Below are positions 21,236 to 31,402 of a stretch of 64,000 bases of DNA, in pieces. A model generated the notes under the pieces. It worked only from the letters and a program-made list of their open reading frames with translations. It had not been told where the DNA came from and searched no databases. Location of the stretch: the NCBI GenBank assembly GCA_030374805.1, contig JARGSG010000070.1:248001-312000 (forward strand), given 5' to 3'. The translations under genes were made by a program, and so were the position numbers. This stretch comes from Gracilaria gracilis (taxonomy: Eukaryota > Rhodophyta > Florideophyceae > Gracilariales > Gracilariaceae). How positions within the stretch are numbered: position 1 is the stretch's first letter; every line of letters starts with the position of its first letter.

Positions 21236-21708
21236 CGCTGCTGCTGCCGTCGTCGTCGCTGCTGCTGCTGCCGTCGTCGTCGCCGCCGCCGCCGTCGTCG
21301 TCGCTGCTGTGCGCGCGTTGCGCGCTGCTGCTGCGCTTCGACGGCGCGGACGACGTGGTGCTATGCCCCGTGTGCGCTACGCTCAACGCCACGCGCCGCC
21401 CGCCGCGCGCGTCGCCGTTGCTACCGCTGCCAAGCGACGTGTCGCGCGCACCACCGCGCGCCCCGCCCAAGCTGCCGCCGCGCCACATCGTGTGGCTGCC
21501 CAGCTCGCCGCTGCGTCCGCTGCACCCCCCGTCGTTGCCGCCGCTGCCGCGCCGCCCGTCGCCACCGTCGCCCTCCGCGTCTGCGTCTGCGCCTCTATCG
21601 CCATCGCCATCGCCATCGCCATCGCCATCGCCATCGCCATCGCCATCGCCATCGCCATCGCCATCGCCGTCGCCGTCGTCGTCGCCATCGCCGTCGCCTT
21701 CGCCATAG
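21061..21708 (+). CDS. LSD1-type zinc-finger protein with Ser-Pro repeat tail
   Basis: From the ATG at 21061 (an in-frame ATG lies at 21028) the protein has two CxxC...CxxC modules. The first is CPACARLLLLHARAALQLCPYC. The second, LLCARCALLLRFDGADDVVL then CPVCATLN, fits the LSD1 zinc-finger pattern C-x2-C-x3-L-x-(Y/F)-x2-GA-x3-V-x-C-x2-C-x2-N. In plants LSD1-type proteins are regulators of cell death and stress responses that bind bZIP factors or metacaspases. Low-complexity Ser/Leu/Pro runs separate the fingers. The tail is (SP)n, coded by a CCATCG hexanucleotide repeat, so its length is probably variable. It shares a 418-bp divergent upstream region with psaO and converges on the SWI3 gene, 50 bp away. 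A real gene is likely because both fingers are intact within a GC-rich region prone to false frames. Confidence 0.65.
21596..21690 (+). repeat. CCATCG hexanucleotide microsatellite inside the LSD1-type gene
   Basis: About a dozen CCATCG/CCGTCG units. In the gene's frame they encode Ser-Pro repeats. Confidence 0.9.
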
Positions 21709-21758
21709 TGTCGCGCCGCGCCGAGCGCGCAGCCAATTCTTTACCCGCGCTCACGCAG

Positions 21759-24700
21759 TCACCCCCGTTGCTCGCCGCCGCCACCGCCGCCGCTACCACC
21801 CAAGCCGCCCATGTGCGACACCTGCATCATCGTGCCACCCACCATGGTCGTCGTCGTCGCCACCGCCGCTGCCCCGCCCGCCTCCACCCCGCCCATGCGC
21901 GCCATTGCGCCTACGCCGCCACCCAGCCCCACGCCGCGCGCCATCGGCGCCAGCGTGCCCATCGCCGCCACGCCGCCCATGCGCCCAACGCCTATCGTCC
22001 CGCCTATCGCCCCGCCCATCGCCCCCACCGCGTACATGGGCCCCATCGCCCCGGCCGCCGCCGCATTGGCCGCCATTTCATGCGCCGTCGAGATACGCGC
22101 CTTGTGCTCGTTCACGCTGTTAGCGCGCATGATAGCCACCTCCACCCGCTCCGCAAACGCGCTCTGTCGCTGTTTCTCCAGCCGTTCACGTTCCCTCCGC
22201 ACGTGCTCCTGCAGTCTGTCAAACTCGCGTAGCTTCAGTTCCACCGCCCGCATCTTCGTCTCGATCACCACAGCGAATTCTCTCTCCATCTCTCTCATTT
22301 CCGCGTCCGCAAGCTTCTTGGCCTTGGCCGCCGCTGCCCCCAGCCCCACCGCCGCTGCCGCCTCCACCGCCACTGCGTCCAATTTTGTCTTAGGTAGACT
22401 CGCCAGATTCGTTTCCGCTCCATTCGCTTCTTCTTCTCTCCCTCCCAACCCGTTCACCATCGTATCCTCCATCTTCCCTTCTGCCCCTTGCATCAGCGCG
22501 CTCGCCTGTGCTGATCGATCCGCTCCGCTCCCGCTTGCTGCACCTCCACATTCACTCATAATCCGCTGCAACGCCGCCTGTGCTGCTGCCGCAGCCACCT
22601 CGGGTGAAACAGATGCCGCCAAGAACGCCACTTGCGCCAAGATTGGATTCGCACTGTCAGCAAAAGGCACCATTGCCCCAGCAAACTCATGCTTGCCATC
22701 AAAACCCCCTTCCTGTATCACATCCACCTTCTCATCTTCACTTGGCCTCATATCCCATTTCCCTACTTGATCTCCCAGAAACGAGTCTTCGATGGGCATT
22801 CGCAAAAACTGTAGAACGCACTGCTCGTTGGACTTGCTGCCGACGTGATCAGCCACTTGATTCCAATCGTCCCCGTACTTTTCCAAACCTTCCAACAGCA
22901 GCAGCACCTCAGCCTCACTCCACACGCTGCCATCGTGTGCCTCCGAACCCAACACTGTTGTCAACTGCTCGAAATCACGCGCAGCCAGAGATTCGGGATA
23001 CATCCCGTTTGCAAAACAGTTTGGGCACAGCTCCATGTCAGCACCTGCCACGCAGTGGTATCGCATCTTGGAGCAATCCGCATCGCACATATCGCACTCG
23101 TACTTGGTGGCTGCTGCCGTCGCATACAACTCGCGCCGAGATAGGATAGAAGACCCGCCTTGTTCCCTCGCCCTTTTCTCCTTCGCCATTTTCACCGCCT
23201 TTTGCACGCTCACAGGTGCGCTTTCGCGTTTCGGAAAGCGTGGTTCATCAAAGAACAGCAATCGTGGCACCCCATTCACTTGTTCCTTCACATGTCCATC
23301 CAGAAAGATCGGCTTTGGGCGAGAGTACCTAGAACGCATGGACGAATTCAGATGAGGCTTGCTCTCAGGCTCTGTGCCATAGTTGATTAGGCCCCAGTGT
23401 TCAAGGAACGCATGCACTCGCAAGATAGCACACACGTCACCAGCAAGATGTCGACGTACGGCTGTAGCAGTGAGGTACTTCTCCGGGTTCTGTCGCCACA
23501 CATCAATCATAAAGTCTCGGTATTTCTTGTACACCAAAGGTGTCTTGGACTCTGTCTTGTTGTTGAAAAACTCAGGTAGATTGCGCTTTTCAATATCATG
23601 GATTGCGTCTGTCCGAAACCATCGAGAGTGCGCTGGCATACGAATTGTCACATTCGTCAGCGATTCAACCAGGTCCGCACCAGAAGGAGGCACATTTGCT
23701 TCTTCGGTAAGCATCTTCTCCGATATAGCCATTGCGCGTCCACTAGCAGCCTTCTCATCAACGTCCATCCGATTCTGATCCTTTACTTCCGCCGTGCCTT
23801 CCTCTTTCTGTTCATCCTCACCTTCTCCGTCTTTCTTGTTACCATTTCCTTCTCCCATTCCTGAATCCGAAATGCTACCGCTCATCTGAGCACCACCTGT
23901 CTTCCTGCCCTCCAGAGCATCTGCACCCGCTCCCTCATTAGATATGTTCCGAATGCGAGGTAAATCACCTTCTGGAATCGGAATTGCATCTTCTACAGCG
24001 GTTACTCCCACCATCCGCAGTTGCTGGTTGCGCTCCTTTCTCTTCCTCTTTCGACTGAATGGTCTACGTTGCTCCACAGCTTCATCCTCACGACCAACTT
24101 CCGCTTTAGAACCAGGACCACCTTCACCTCTGTCCAAATCTCCTTTGCGCTCCAGCTTTTCTTTTTTCTCGGCCCTTCTTCTGACTGCGATAGGCATTTC
24201 ATCTTTAGAAGACGTACTCATCGCATCATCGTCCTCTCGATCTTGAATTTTCGGCCGTCCTTTTGTTGCTGTCACTCTTACAGATTTCTTGATTCGAACC
24301 TTCAACGCACCACCCCTTGAGTCAGCACTGGCTTCTCTCTTCTCTCCCTTAGAGGAGAAGTTCCGACTTCTGCCTTCCTTGACTTGAATTCTTGAACGCT
24401 CGTCAGGTGCTTTGAGCGTGAGACGAAGTTTCACACTCTTCGTATTATCCCTCCCGCTTGTCCGCCGCCCTTCATCAGATACTCGAGCCTTTTTCCTTTG
24501 ATGACCTGCAGATCCATCGCCAGGCCGCCTAGAGTGCAGGTTCTTTCCTTTCCGCTCCCTACCATCACTGCCCTTCTTGGAGCGCTTGGGCGTGCCAATA
24601 ACTTCAGACTCATCCGAAGAGAAATTAGGATCCAAATCTTCAGACTTACCAGACCTGTAACCTTGTTCAGATACGGAGTCTTTCTCTGGCTTTGAAGTTA

Positions 24701-25682
24701 CGGTGGATGCTCCTCTCTTCCGCTTCTTTGAAGCCTTTTCCGACTTATCAGCGTTTGCCTCTTCACCATTCTCCTTTGACTCTGTTACATTCGAAGCAGA
24801 AACATTCTCCCCCTTGGGAGCGGGAATTACTTCAATTCTATTCTCGAGCGAAATCTCGTAGTCGGCTTCATTCATCCACTCGTTAAATAAATCGGTGTCC
24901 TCCAGCCATCGTCGCTGTACGTGCCACGGGCCGGAGTGCTCTTCTGCTTGTTCGGGTTCACCGTCAACATCGCCACGTGGAATCCATGAATCATACGAAT
25001 CTGGATGATACCACCAATGAACAAGAGCCACATCCTCCTTGAGCTCTAATGGGCGACAGTAATCCGTCCCCTCCGTTTCCACGACCGTTGTTCCCGGAGG
25101 ATCAGGATACACAATATGTGTCGCGGCAGATGCAGTTGACACAACCGTTCCTCGCTTTTGAACGACGGCTCGTAGTTCCGGCTGCGAACTTGCGGGAATC
25201 GCACGGACGAAAAACACCTTGATCAATGGTAGCATTCGAGCTTCCTTGAGGCTTCTCTCGATGCGCATCAAAAGGTCAAAGTTGGACGTCTTCTTGTCTG
25301 GATTGGAAAACTCGAAACGGCGCAGACCATGCAAATACTTGAAGTTGAGACATGCTCTAAGGATCACGTACAATGCTCCTTCTGGGCGATAATCGATGAA
25401 AAACTTGTGCGGAAACTTGGTCATGGTTCGCAGCGATGAGTCCGAATCCTTGCCGAGCACCGTCTCGATGAAGAGACGGAGCTGACCGGCGAGGAGACTG
25501 AGGGAACGGGCTGTAATGTCCGAGGGCTCGAAGCCCAACTCCTGTTCGGAACGACTGTGCATCGTATCGCAGATTGGTTGAAACTTATTGTGCATGTGAG
25601 GCTCGTCATACTCCTTAGAGTTAAGGTAGCTTGACTTAATGCGCGCGGTATGAGTTCCGGACTTGGAATTCGCAGAAGTCAT
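21759..25682 (-). CDS. SWI3/SMARCC chromatin-remodelling subunit (SWIRM, ZZ, SANT)
   Basis: Uninterrupted 1307-aa frame. The N-terminal 280 residues resemble the BRCT/chromo-like N-domain of animal SMARCC1/2 (THIVYPDPPGTTV, VALVHWWYHPDSYDSWIP). A highly charged, disordered segment (about 290-660) follows, with many Lys/Arg and Glu/Asp runs. The SWIRM domain is at about 680-775 (MPAHSRWF, IHDIEKRNLPEFFNN, YRDFMIDVWRQNP, ATAVRRHLAGDV, HAFLEHWGLINYG); a ZZ finger at about 860-905 (YECDMCDADC, YHCVAGADMELCPNC); a SANT domain at about 920-970 (VWSEAEVLLLLEGLEKYGDD); a C-terminal coiled coil and Gly/Ala/Met-rich tail. This order is diagnostic for the SWI3 scaffold of SWI/SNF complexes. Length is a little above animal SMARCC because of the charged linker. 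No intron is needed. Confidence 0.93.
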   Translation of the reverse strand: MTSANSKSGTHTARIKSSYLNSKEYDEPHMHNKFQPICDTMHSRSEQELGFEPSDITARSLSLLAGQLRLFIETVLGKDSDSSLRTMTKFPHKFFIDYRPEGALYVILRACLNFKYLHGLRRFEFSNPDKKTSNFDLLMRIERSLKEARMLPLIKVFFVRAIPASSQPELRAVVQKRGTVVSTASAATHIVYPDPPGTTVVETEGTDYCRPLELKEDVALVHWWYHPDSYDSWIPRGDVDGEPEQAEEHSGPWHVQRRWLEDTDLFNEWMNEADYEISLENRIEVIPAPKGENVSASNVTESKENGEEANADKSEKASKKRKRGASTVTSKPEKDSVSEQGYRSGKSEDLDPNFSSDESEVIGTPKRSKKGSDGRERKGKNLHSRRPGDGSAGHQRKKARVSDEGRRTSGRDNTKSVKLRLTLKAPDERSRIQVKEGRSRNFSSKGEKREASADSRGGALKVRIKKSVRVTATKGRPKIQDREDDDAMSTSSKDEMPIAVRRRAEKKEKLERKGDLDRGEGGPGSKAEVGREDEAVEQRRPFSRKRKRKERNQQLRMVGVTAVEDAIPIPEGDLPRIRNISNEGAGADALEGRKTGGAQMSGSISDSGMGEGNGNKKDGEGEDEQKEEGTAEVKDQNRMDVDEKAASGRAMAISEKMLTEEANVPPSGADLVESLTNVTIRMPAHSRWFRTDAIHDIEKRNLPEFFNNKTESKTPLVYKKYRDFMIDVWRQNPEKYLTATAVRRHLAGDVCAILRVHAFLEHWGLINYGTEPESKPHLNSSMRSRYSRPKPIFLDGHVKEQVNGVPRLLFFDEPRFPKRESAPVSVQKAVKMAKEKRAREQGGSSILSRRELYATAAATKYECDMCDADCSKMRYHCVAGADMELCPNCFANGMYPESLAARDFEQLTTVLGSEAHDGSVWSEAEVLLLLEGLEKYGDDWNQVADHVGSKSNEQCVLQFLRMPIEDSFLGDQVGKWDMRPSEDEKVDVIQEGGFDGKHEFAGAMVPFADSANPILAQVAFLAASVSPEVAAAAAQAALQRIMSECGGAASGSGADRSAQASALMQGAEGKMEDTMVNGLGGREEEANGAETNLASLPKTKLDAVAVEAAAAVGLGAAAAKAKKLADAEMREMEREFAVVIETKMRAVELKLREFDRLQEHVRRERERLEKQRQSAFAERVEVAIMRANSVNEHKARISTAHEMAANAAAAGAMGPMYAVGAMGGAIGGTIGVGRMGGVAAMGTLAPMARGVGLGGGVGAMARMGGVEAGGAAAVATTTTMVGGTMMQVSHMGGLGGSGGGGGGEQRG

Positions 25683-26594
25683 GTGGAGACTAAATCATGC
25701 AGGCAGGGACGCCCCAAGCGGTGATACGTTTGTGTGGTTCGCAAAGTTGTGAGACGCTGTGTCAATTTCCAAGCGATGAAGCTTGCAGGTAGCTCGTGAA
25801 CGCAGTAAGGAAAACAACGAGAATACGGCGATGCTTCTGATGATGACGTTCGACGTGCACAGGTAAGCGGCAGCGAAGAAGACGGCAGCTGTAGCAGCAA
25901 AACTGGCGGCGCCACGCAACTCGATCGTTGCGCGCTCTGGCTTGCTGAGCACTTGGAGGCGGCTCTACCTTTGTGACAACAGTGACACAGAAGCGGCACA
26001 ACTAACTTGAACGAAGAGCAGCTCCGAGTGCGTTGTCGGCTGCAGCGTGCAGTGTGGCCAGTAGCAGTTCGTCTCTCTCGAAGACGCGCCCTTTTCACAG
26101 TGCGCGGCCTACACTCCAGGATGAGGGCTACTGCATTATTGTACACGTGTTACAGGCGAATGGGAAACACTTACCAGTCGAAGTATTTACTACTACTCAT
26201 CTAACGTTTCCCATTGGCTACTACCCCTACTCAGTTGCCTTGTGTATCCTACAGAGTCCAAAATATCCGCAACGCGAGTGATAAAGCATTTGATGGAGAC
26301 TTGATCTTCAATTGTAGAATTGTTACGAATCCGCTGAGGGGTTTCTTTCTCTTGTAGAGACAGTAGATAGATACCGAAGGTAGATATCTATCATTGTTCG
26401 GAGTCTAACAACAATTCCCACCTGAGTTCATGAGATCCAACTGGAACGCCGCTCACTCGCTCGCTGGCTTCTGCTCCCCCGCGCTAACTCGCTGTGTTAT
26501 ACGGCACAACCAGAGTGCATTCAAGCATTGCTGTGCTCACAATCAAACAACCGACTTTCGAATTGAAAACTGCCGTTCCCGATTAGTATCCAGC
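25683..26594. other. Divergent intergenic region between SWI3 and ITPase genes
   Basis: No supported coding region. The dyad TACCGAAGGTA lies at 26372-26382, about 215 bp before the ITPase ATG. An AGTAAATACTTCGACTGGTAAGT-like minus-strand splice-donor signal near 26170 could belong to a 5' UTR intron of the SWI3 transcript, but nothing confirms it. Confidence 0.4.
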
Positions 26595-27282
26595 ATGAAC
26601 TTGTCGACAATTACTTTTGTCACTGGAAATCAGAATAAGCTGAAGGAGGTTTCGCAAATCCTAGCCTCGGACCCTGACGCAAAATCGGCGGTCTCAATCG
26701 TAGCAAAGAAAATTGACCTGCCAGAACTTCAAGGCGAAGTAGAGCACATTGCCAGACAGAAATGCGCACTTGCTGCCAAGCAAGTCGGTGGCCCCACGGT
26801 ACGTTTGAATAACATCATCTTTCAGTATCGAAGCACAGCAGCAGTCGGTTCTAACAGACACACCACACTTGATTTCCACGCAGCTGGTGGAAGATACTTG
26901 TCTTTGCTTTAATGCTCTCAATGGTTTACCTGGGCCTTACATAAAATGGTTCTTAGAAAAAGTAGGTCACGATGGTTTAAACAAAATGCTCGCTGGTTTT
27001 GATGACAAGTCCGGATACGCACTCTGTACTTTTGCATACTCAAGCGGAGCCGAAGGTGAGGAACCCAAGGTTTTCGCAGCGCGCACTCATGGAAAAATTG
27101 TGCCACCGAGGTCCAAGGGTGATGGGCCAGCTTTCGGTTGGGATCCTATCTTCGAACCTGACGGGTTTGAACAAACCTATGCTGAGATGGAGAAGTCAAT
27201 TAAAAACTCAATCTCGCATCGATACAAGGCGCTTGAGCTCGTGAAAAAGCACCTGGCGTCCTTAATGGAAGAGGACAAGTAG
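26595..27282 (+). CDS. ITPA: Inosine triphosphate pyrophosphatase (Ham1/ITPA family), 2 exons
   Basis: Exons 26595-26798 and 26884-27282 join in frame to 200 aa (human ITPA is 194). The 85-nt intron has GTACGT...CAG ends and a TTCTAAC branch site. Family motifs: [12 protein letters not shown] at the start; [24 protein letters not shown] (written here across its exon start; the key residues are VEDT and LPG-YIK); [14 protein letters not shown]; and SHRYKAL near the C-terminus. The enzyme hydrolyses dITP, ITP and XTP to monophosphates, clearing deaminated purines from the nucleotide pool. The frame is open upstream to an ATG at 26430, which would add a 55-residue basic, Ser/Ala-rich extension like an organelle presequence; the core start at 26595 is preferred because the family begins there, but a dual-targeted form is possible. 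Confidence 0.92.
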
Positions 27283-27354
27283 ACTGTACTTCTGTCGAGC
27301 TTTGAAAGTCGACGAAACCCGCATCTGCTGCCATACATACAGTCGTTTTGAACG

Positions 27355-28185
27355 TCATGAGAAATAAGTCTTCGCGAAATTAACTATTGCTTCAACGTCA
27401 AGTTCTTGTGCCGAGCCAGTCGCAAAAGACACAGGAGATGCCACATGTTCGAAAGCAAACGCTTCGTTTTCAAATCCCAAAAACGCACGCTCTTCTTCGG
27501 CTTCCTCGCCGCCTTCCGCACCAACTGATCTCAGTCTAGAAGCACTAGCTGTCCGCACACGATCCAACTCAGCCTCCAACCTCACTTTGACAGTGGCCTC
27601 TTTCGCGCATTTTTGCGCGTCATTCTTGTTGATAAATATGAGAACCGGTGTCGCATTCTTTGCGACAACTGGGTTCGTAAGTACGTCGTGTAGAAACGTG
27701 GCATCTCTTCGAGCTTGCGCCGTGAATAATTCGCCGTCTACAACGAACACGATGCATTTTGCGCGCACCAAGTAATCTGGCAACTTGTACAGTAGACGTG
27801 GGTGACCAGGATAATCGACAACAGGAACGCGAGCGTTTGTTCCAAGTAGATAGATATGCGTTTCATTGGGCTGCATGGAAGGAACCGTGCCATACTTGGG
27901 GAAAACGCCATCGCGTAACACGGTAAACAGCGACGTCTTTCCTACAGAAGACGCATCGGATTCGCCAGAAATACCGATAAGCACTAATGAATTCCTGGGG
28001 TCCTTTCCTCGAAAGAATAAGTACAGAAACGAAAGAATAAGTACGACAGACGTAACGATTATCGAATCTATAATCAACGGGCGTGGTGGGACGTCGATGC
28101 CCCTTAGTAGAAATCCCTCCTCCACCAAACCTGCGGCCTCCAAAAGGAAGGGCAGAAGAGGCCCTGCGTATTGCTCTAGTACCAT
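27355..28185 (-). CDS. SRPRB: Signal recognition particle receptor subunit beta
   Basis: Single-exon 276 aa. A membrane anchor (about 38-58, PLIIDSIIVTSVVLILSFLY) is followed by a small GTPase fold: modified P-loop ISGESDASSVGKTSLF; switch region SMQPNETHIYLL; VPVVDYPGHPRL, the DxPG-type G3 motif; IVFVVDGELF; and FINKNDAQK, the G4 motif (NKxD). This matches the ER-membrane-anchored beta subunit of the SRP receptor, which holds SRP-alpha on the ER during co-translational targeting. The P-loop is unusual: the residues between the first Gly and GKT are more numerous than in the GxxxxGK pattern, and the position five before the second Gly is Asp. A glutamate-rich insertion lies at about 225-240. 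The stop is 70 bp from the convergent ITPase stop. Confidence 0.9.
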   Translation of the reverse strand: MVLEQYAGPLLPFLLEAAGLVEEGFLLRGIDVPPRPLIIDSIIVTSVVLILSFLYLFFRGKDPRNSLVLIGISGESDASSVGKTSLFTVLRDGVFPKYGTVPSMQPNETHIYLLGTNARVPVVDYPGHPRLLYKLPDYLVRAKCIVFVVDGELFTAQARRDATFLHDVLTNPVVAKNATPVLIFINKNDAQKCAKEATVKVRLEAELDRVRTASASRLRSVGAEGGEEAEEERAFLGFENEAFAFEHVASPVSFATGSAQELDVEAIVNFAKTYFS

Positions 28186-28870
28186 TCTGACGGGATAAGA
28201 TTCTCACAATTGCCACATGAGCGCGATTGCCGGTTTGCAAGTCTCTCTATACAAGCTTTTGCGTTTCAGTCCAAACCTTCTCCGTCTTCCAGTTAGTTAG
28301 GGAGATAAAAGGATCGAGTCTGTAGTCTGACGAGAAGGGCGCATGTACCAAAAAGTTGTAAAGCTAGACCGAAAAGATAGTCTAGCTAACATACAAGAGT
28401 CGAAGTTAAAGCGTACGGCGTACCCAAGATGGAAATGAATGACTTGCTGCTGTGCGCAGTGGCATGATGACGAGCTTGCGCAGGTGTACACATACCGAAG
28501 GTAGGTAAATAGATCGCGGACCGCGATTCAAACGATGTAAAACAATCAACTTTTCGGTGAAATGTTTAATCAGAATTTCAAAAAAACCCCACCGAATTGG
28601 GAATATCGGGCAAAAAAGCCATGTATGATCGTATACATGAATTACACACAATGTATTCCAACATATGTTGACGAGGCAAATGATCAATTGACGCCAAGCA
28701 CACTTCGCCGACTTTTGGCGTCTACATGTACTGTTCAAACTTTGTTTTGTTTGTCTGGAGATGACTCTTAAGAGTTTTCGAGTGTGTAGCATACATCATC
28801 TATTATCATCTTGAGCAATTCAACTTGCTGATTGTCCAAGAGTCCGTACCCATTAATGATGTCCCAAGCT
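28186..28870. other. Intergenic, nothing coding recognised
   Basis: Upstream of the SRP receptor gene. It holds the dyad TACCGAAGGTA at 28493-28503. The minus-strand frame at 28406-28792 has no recognisable motif. Confidence 0.4.
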
Positions 28871-29250
28871 TAAAGTTCAATGATAGGCCCCTTGACGACT
28901 CGTTCCACTCTTTTCATTTCTTGAGCGGTGAGTTGCATGTTTGCCCCTCCGTCTCGCAACGCCAGTAGTTGCTGACGAACGATATCTTTGTCACTGTCCA
29001 AAAGCATCTTTGTATACATTACTGCCGAGTAGCCCGCATCGTTTCTATGCAAAACATCCGCCCCATTTTCCACCAAGTACTAGACCATTCTTGGCCGCAT
29101 CCTCATGCACGCCGCAAGCAATGGTGATTGATTTAACTTATCACTCCATTTAACGTTGATTGACAAATTCTTATCCTCCAAGCACCGGATAAACATTTCC
29201 CAGTCGTTGTACCGGATAGCCGTAAGCAAATCTACCTCAGCATTATTGTG
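28870..29250 (-). pseudogene. Ankyrin-repeat fragment with in-frame stop
   Basis: One minus-strand phase reads AEVDLLTAIRYNDWEMFIRC, then NQSPLLAACMRMRPRMV, a TAG stop at 29080-29082, then YLVENGADVLHRNDAGYSAV and about 45 more residues to a stop at 28870. The spacing of PLLAAC...LVENGADV...D..GYSAV is that of ankyrin repeats. With no start and an internal stop, it is best seen as a relic, or the last exon of a damaged gene. It begins just downstream of the FIST-like gene on the same strand. Confidence 0.5.
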
Positions 29251-30132
29251 TTACTTAGGTTTCATAAGATCAAGCGCGTCTGCGTACTGAGGCTGCACCC
29301 AGTTTTTAACAAACACAGGCTGCAGGAAGGACAGCGAACCAGTAACAGCCACGCATAGAACGGTTTGCTTATCCGCAGGATCGTCTTGTTGCTTGTCGTG
29401 CTCGTTTTGGCCGATAAGGGCCCAGTTTCCATTTGAGAGGATAGCGGGACCGCCATACGCGATTAGTCCGGGCAGCGTCTCCTCAAAACCTCTTCTTGCA
29501 GCTTTAGGGCTTCCAGGGCTATGCGCAAAGATGAGGAAGGTGCAGAGCTGCGGAGCATCGAGCTTTTCTAGGGCTTGCTTGGAAGCTATGGTAGCCGCCT
29601 TCTGCAGGGCGGTGTCCATGTCACTGACAACACTCTCTGTTACACATTCAATTCGTGCTGACGATAGATCTTTGCTTCGAAAGACCATCACCTCGATGAC
29701 ATCCAACGCCCCTTTCTTCTCAACGGTTCGTCCAAGTATTGGCTTGCCATTCAGCTTTTCAATGACTGCCTCTCTCACGAGGGTGGAGTCCAGTAAGGGT
29801 CCGAAAGTAATGTGTACAAGGTGCGGATCTTTGATTATCCTCAAAGCAGTATCTATGGCAATGGTAGCAGCTTCGTAAGAGTTTCCTTCCTTTAAACTAG
29901 AACGTCCGGTGGCCAGTTTTATCGGAGCTCCGGTTTTGCCCTCTTCGTGGATTTCAGGGTTGAAATAGTCTTTTAAAGCAGGTGGCCCATCAAGATCGGG
30001 CCTTGCAATCATCCTGAAAGGGGGGAAAGTGGGGCATGATGATACGTATGCTGGTCGACGGGAGAAGGTGAGAGAGGCTCCCGAGCGGCGGCGAACACGA
30101 AACGAGACTGCGGATACGAAGGCTGCTCCCAT
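29251..30132 (-). CDS. FIST-N-like sensory domain protein, possibly organelle-targeted
   Basis: The first in-frame ATG is at 30132 (293 aa). The N-terminal 50 residues are basic and Ser/Ala-rich (AAFVSAVSFRVRRRSGAS, then SRRPAYVSS) and look like a transit peptide; an alternative start is MIARPDL at about residue 42. The body resembles the FIST N-terminal domain: repeated helix EAATIAIDTALRIIKDPHLV, strand HITFGPLLDSTLVREAV, then LNGKPILGRT; the second half has CTFLIFAHSPGSP, ETLPGLIAYGGPAILSNG and VLCVAVTGSLSFL. FIST domains are small-ligand sensors mostly known from bacteria; a plastid form of cyanobacterial origin would make sense but is inference. Assignment is by pattern only. The promoter side holds TACCAACGGTA at 30863-30873. 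Confidence 0.55.
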   Translation of the reverse strand: MGAAFVSAVSFRVRRRSGASLTFSRRPAYVSSCPTFPPFRMIARPDLDGPPALKDYFNPEIHEEGKTGAPIKLATGRSSLKEGNSYEAATIAIDTALRIIKDPHLVHITFGPLLDSTLVREAVIEKLNGKPILGRTVEKKGALDVIEVMVFRSKDLSSARIECVTESVVSDMDTALQKAATIASKQALEKLDAPQLCTFLIFAHSPGSPKAARRGFEETLPGLIAYGGPAILSNGNWALIGQNEHDKQQDDPADKQTVLCVAVTGSLSFLQPVFVKNWVQPQYADALDLMKPK

Positions 30133-31044
30133 TTTTGTTTCTTCGAACCGAAACACGGTGATAAGGGACTTCTGGGTCTATGAACAGGGTACCAGACCGT
30201 GGCGACCTCTGGTTTTAAAGGGTTTGGGCTACAGGTATTTATTGCAGATGAGGGCGATTCGTTGGTAAATTGAGATCTTCGATCCATTAGTGGTACGGGT
30301 AGAAGATAGGCTTCTACCTACACGACGGTTTTCGGCCAAGAGCAGAGGTTGGAGGGCAAAGCGACTGAATAAAGTGCCGAGATGGCCAGTTGGGTGGCTT
30401 CAGTTGAGTGTACCGTTGGAGCTAAAACAATTGCGAGTAAAGCTAACCCCCTTAACGCTTTCTGCTTCATGGTTGGATTCGTTCTCTATCCGTTTTGTCG
30501 ATATGTGATATGGTTTTGGCCACACTTTGAAGGCTACGCCAGGTAAATACTATTCGTTTTGCATCAAACATACTTGTAAAATATACTTGTGCAAGGAATG
30601 AAGTCTGTGCTTGTATTCTAATATCAAAGGTGTATCCAATGCGATTGCAATTTATTGCACTACTGTATCCGTATAATATCAACCATTGGGTTTCGTATGC
30701 TTTGTTTTGTTTGCTCTGATTAATCCTGAATCTGTAACGTCTTTTGTTTTTCATGTTGAAGAGCAGATTCCTATTGCTTCTAACAAGTCGCGAAGCTCCT
30801 ATAGCAGAACTTGAAGTAGGTAGAGCTTCAACGCAACTAGAATCTTATAGCCCTCTTAGAGTTACCAACGGTAGCTCGCTCACCCCAGAATCAGTAGGAT
30901 ATTGTATACGAAGGTGTAGACCAAGTTGTCATGTGCGTACAAGTATTATCTAGTTATCAACCAGGGCGGGACATGAAATATGAAGATCTCGAGGCGGAGC
31001 CGAGGCTCGACACTACTCTTGTGTCGAGCACGAGGTTTTGAAGG
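30133..31044. other. Intergenic between FIST-like gene and Harbinger element
   Basis: AT-richer sequence with no supported gene. It contains the dyad TACCAACGGTA (30863-30873). Confidence 0.4.
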
Positions 31045-31402
31045 TAAGAGCATGGCCACCGGGGGTCCAATTTTGAGTTCCAATTCATTTTTTGGAAATG
31101 AACTGCGAATTGTGATCGCACCAATTCAATTCAATCCATTTCAAAATAAATTGAAATGGAACTTGGATTGAAACCAAGCAAATCTCAGTCCAAAAACGAT
31201 ACATTTGGACCACGATTCGCTTCGTTTCAATCCAATACCAAGCACGCATCTCGCTGCAACCAGCGTGGTTTTGGCGCCAAAAAGCCAACCAATACAAACC
31301 TGCGTCGCGCAAACATAAAACAAAGCATACTATATAAACACATTTCCATAGCTCAATCCACCCACTCCAACATTGCTCCGTCCAAACAGCATAAGAGCCA
31401 GT

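Noticed and set aside
20335..22232. Very long frames over the psaO-LSD1-SWI3 3' region on several strands
   Set aside because: They run through microsatellites and GC-rich sequence, giving AIAIAI, SPSPSP or MAMAMA repeats; only the zinc-finger frame has real motifs.
25695..25952. Small membrane-protein-like frame upstream of the SWI3 start
   Set aside because: Starts at a non-ATG codon, has no recognisable family, and lies in the presumed 5' region of the SWI3 gene.
28406..28792. 128-aa minus-strand frame before the SRP receptor gene
   Set aside because: Cys/Trp/Arg-rich random composition and no motif.
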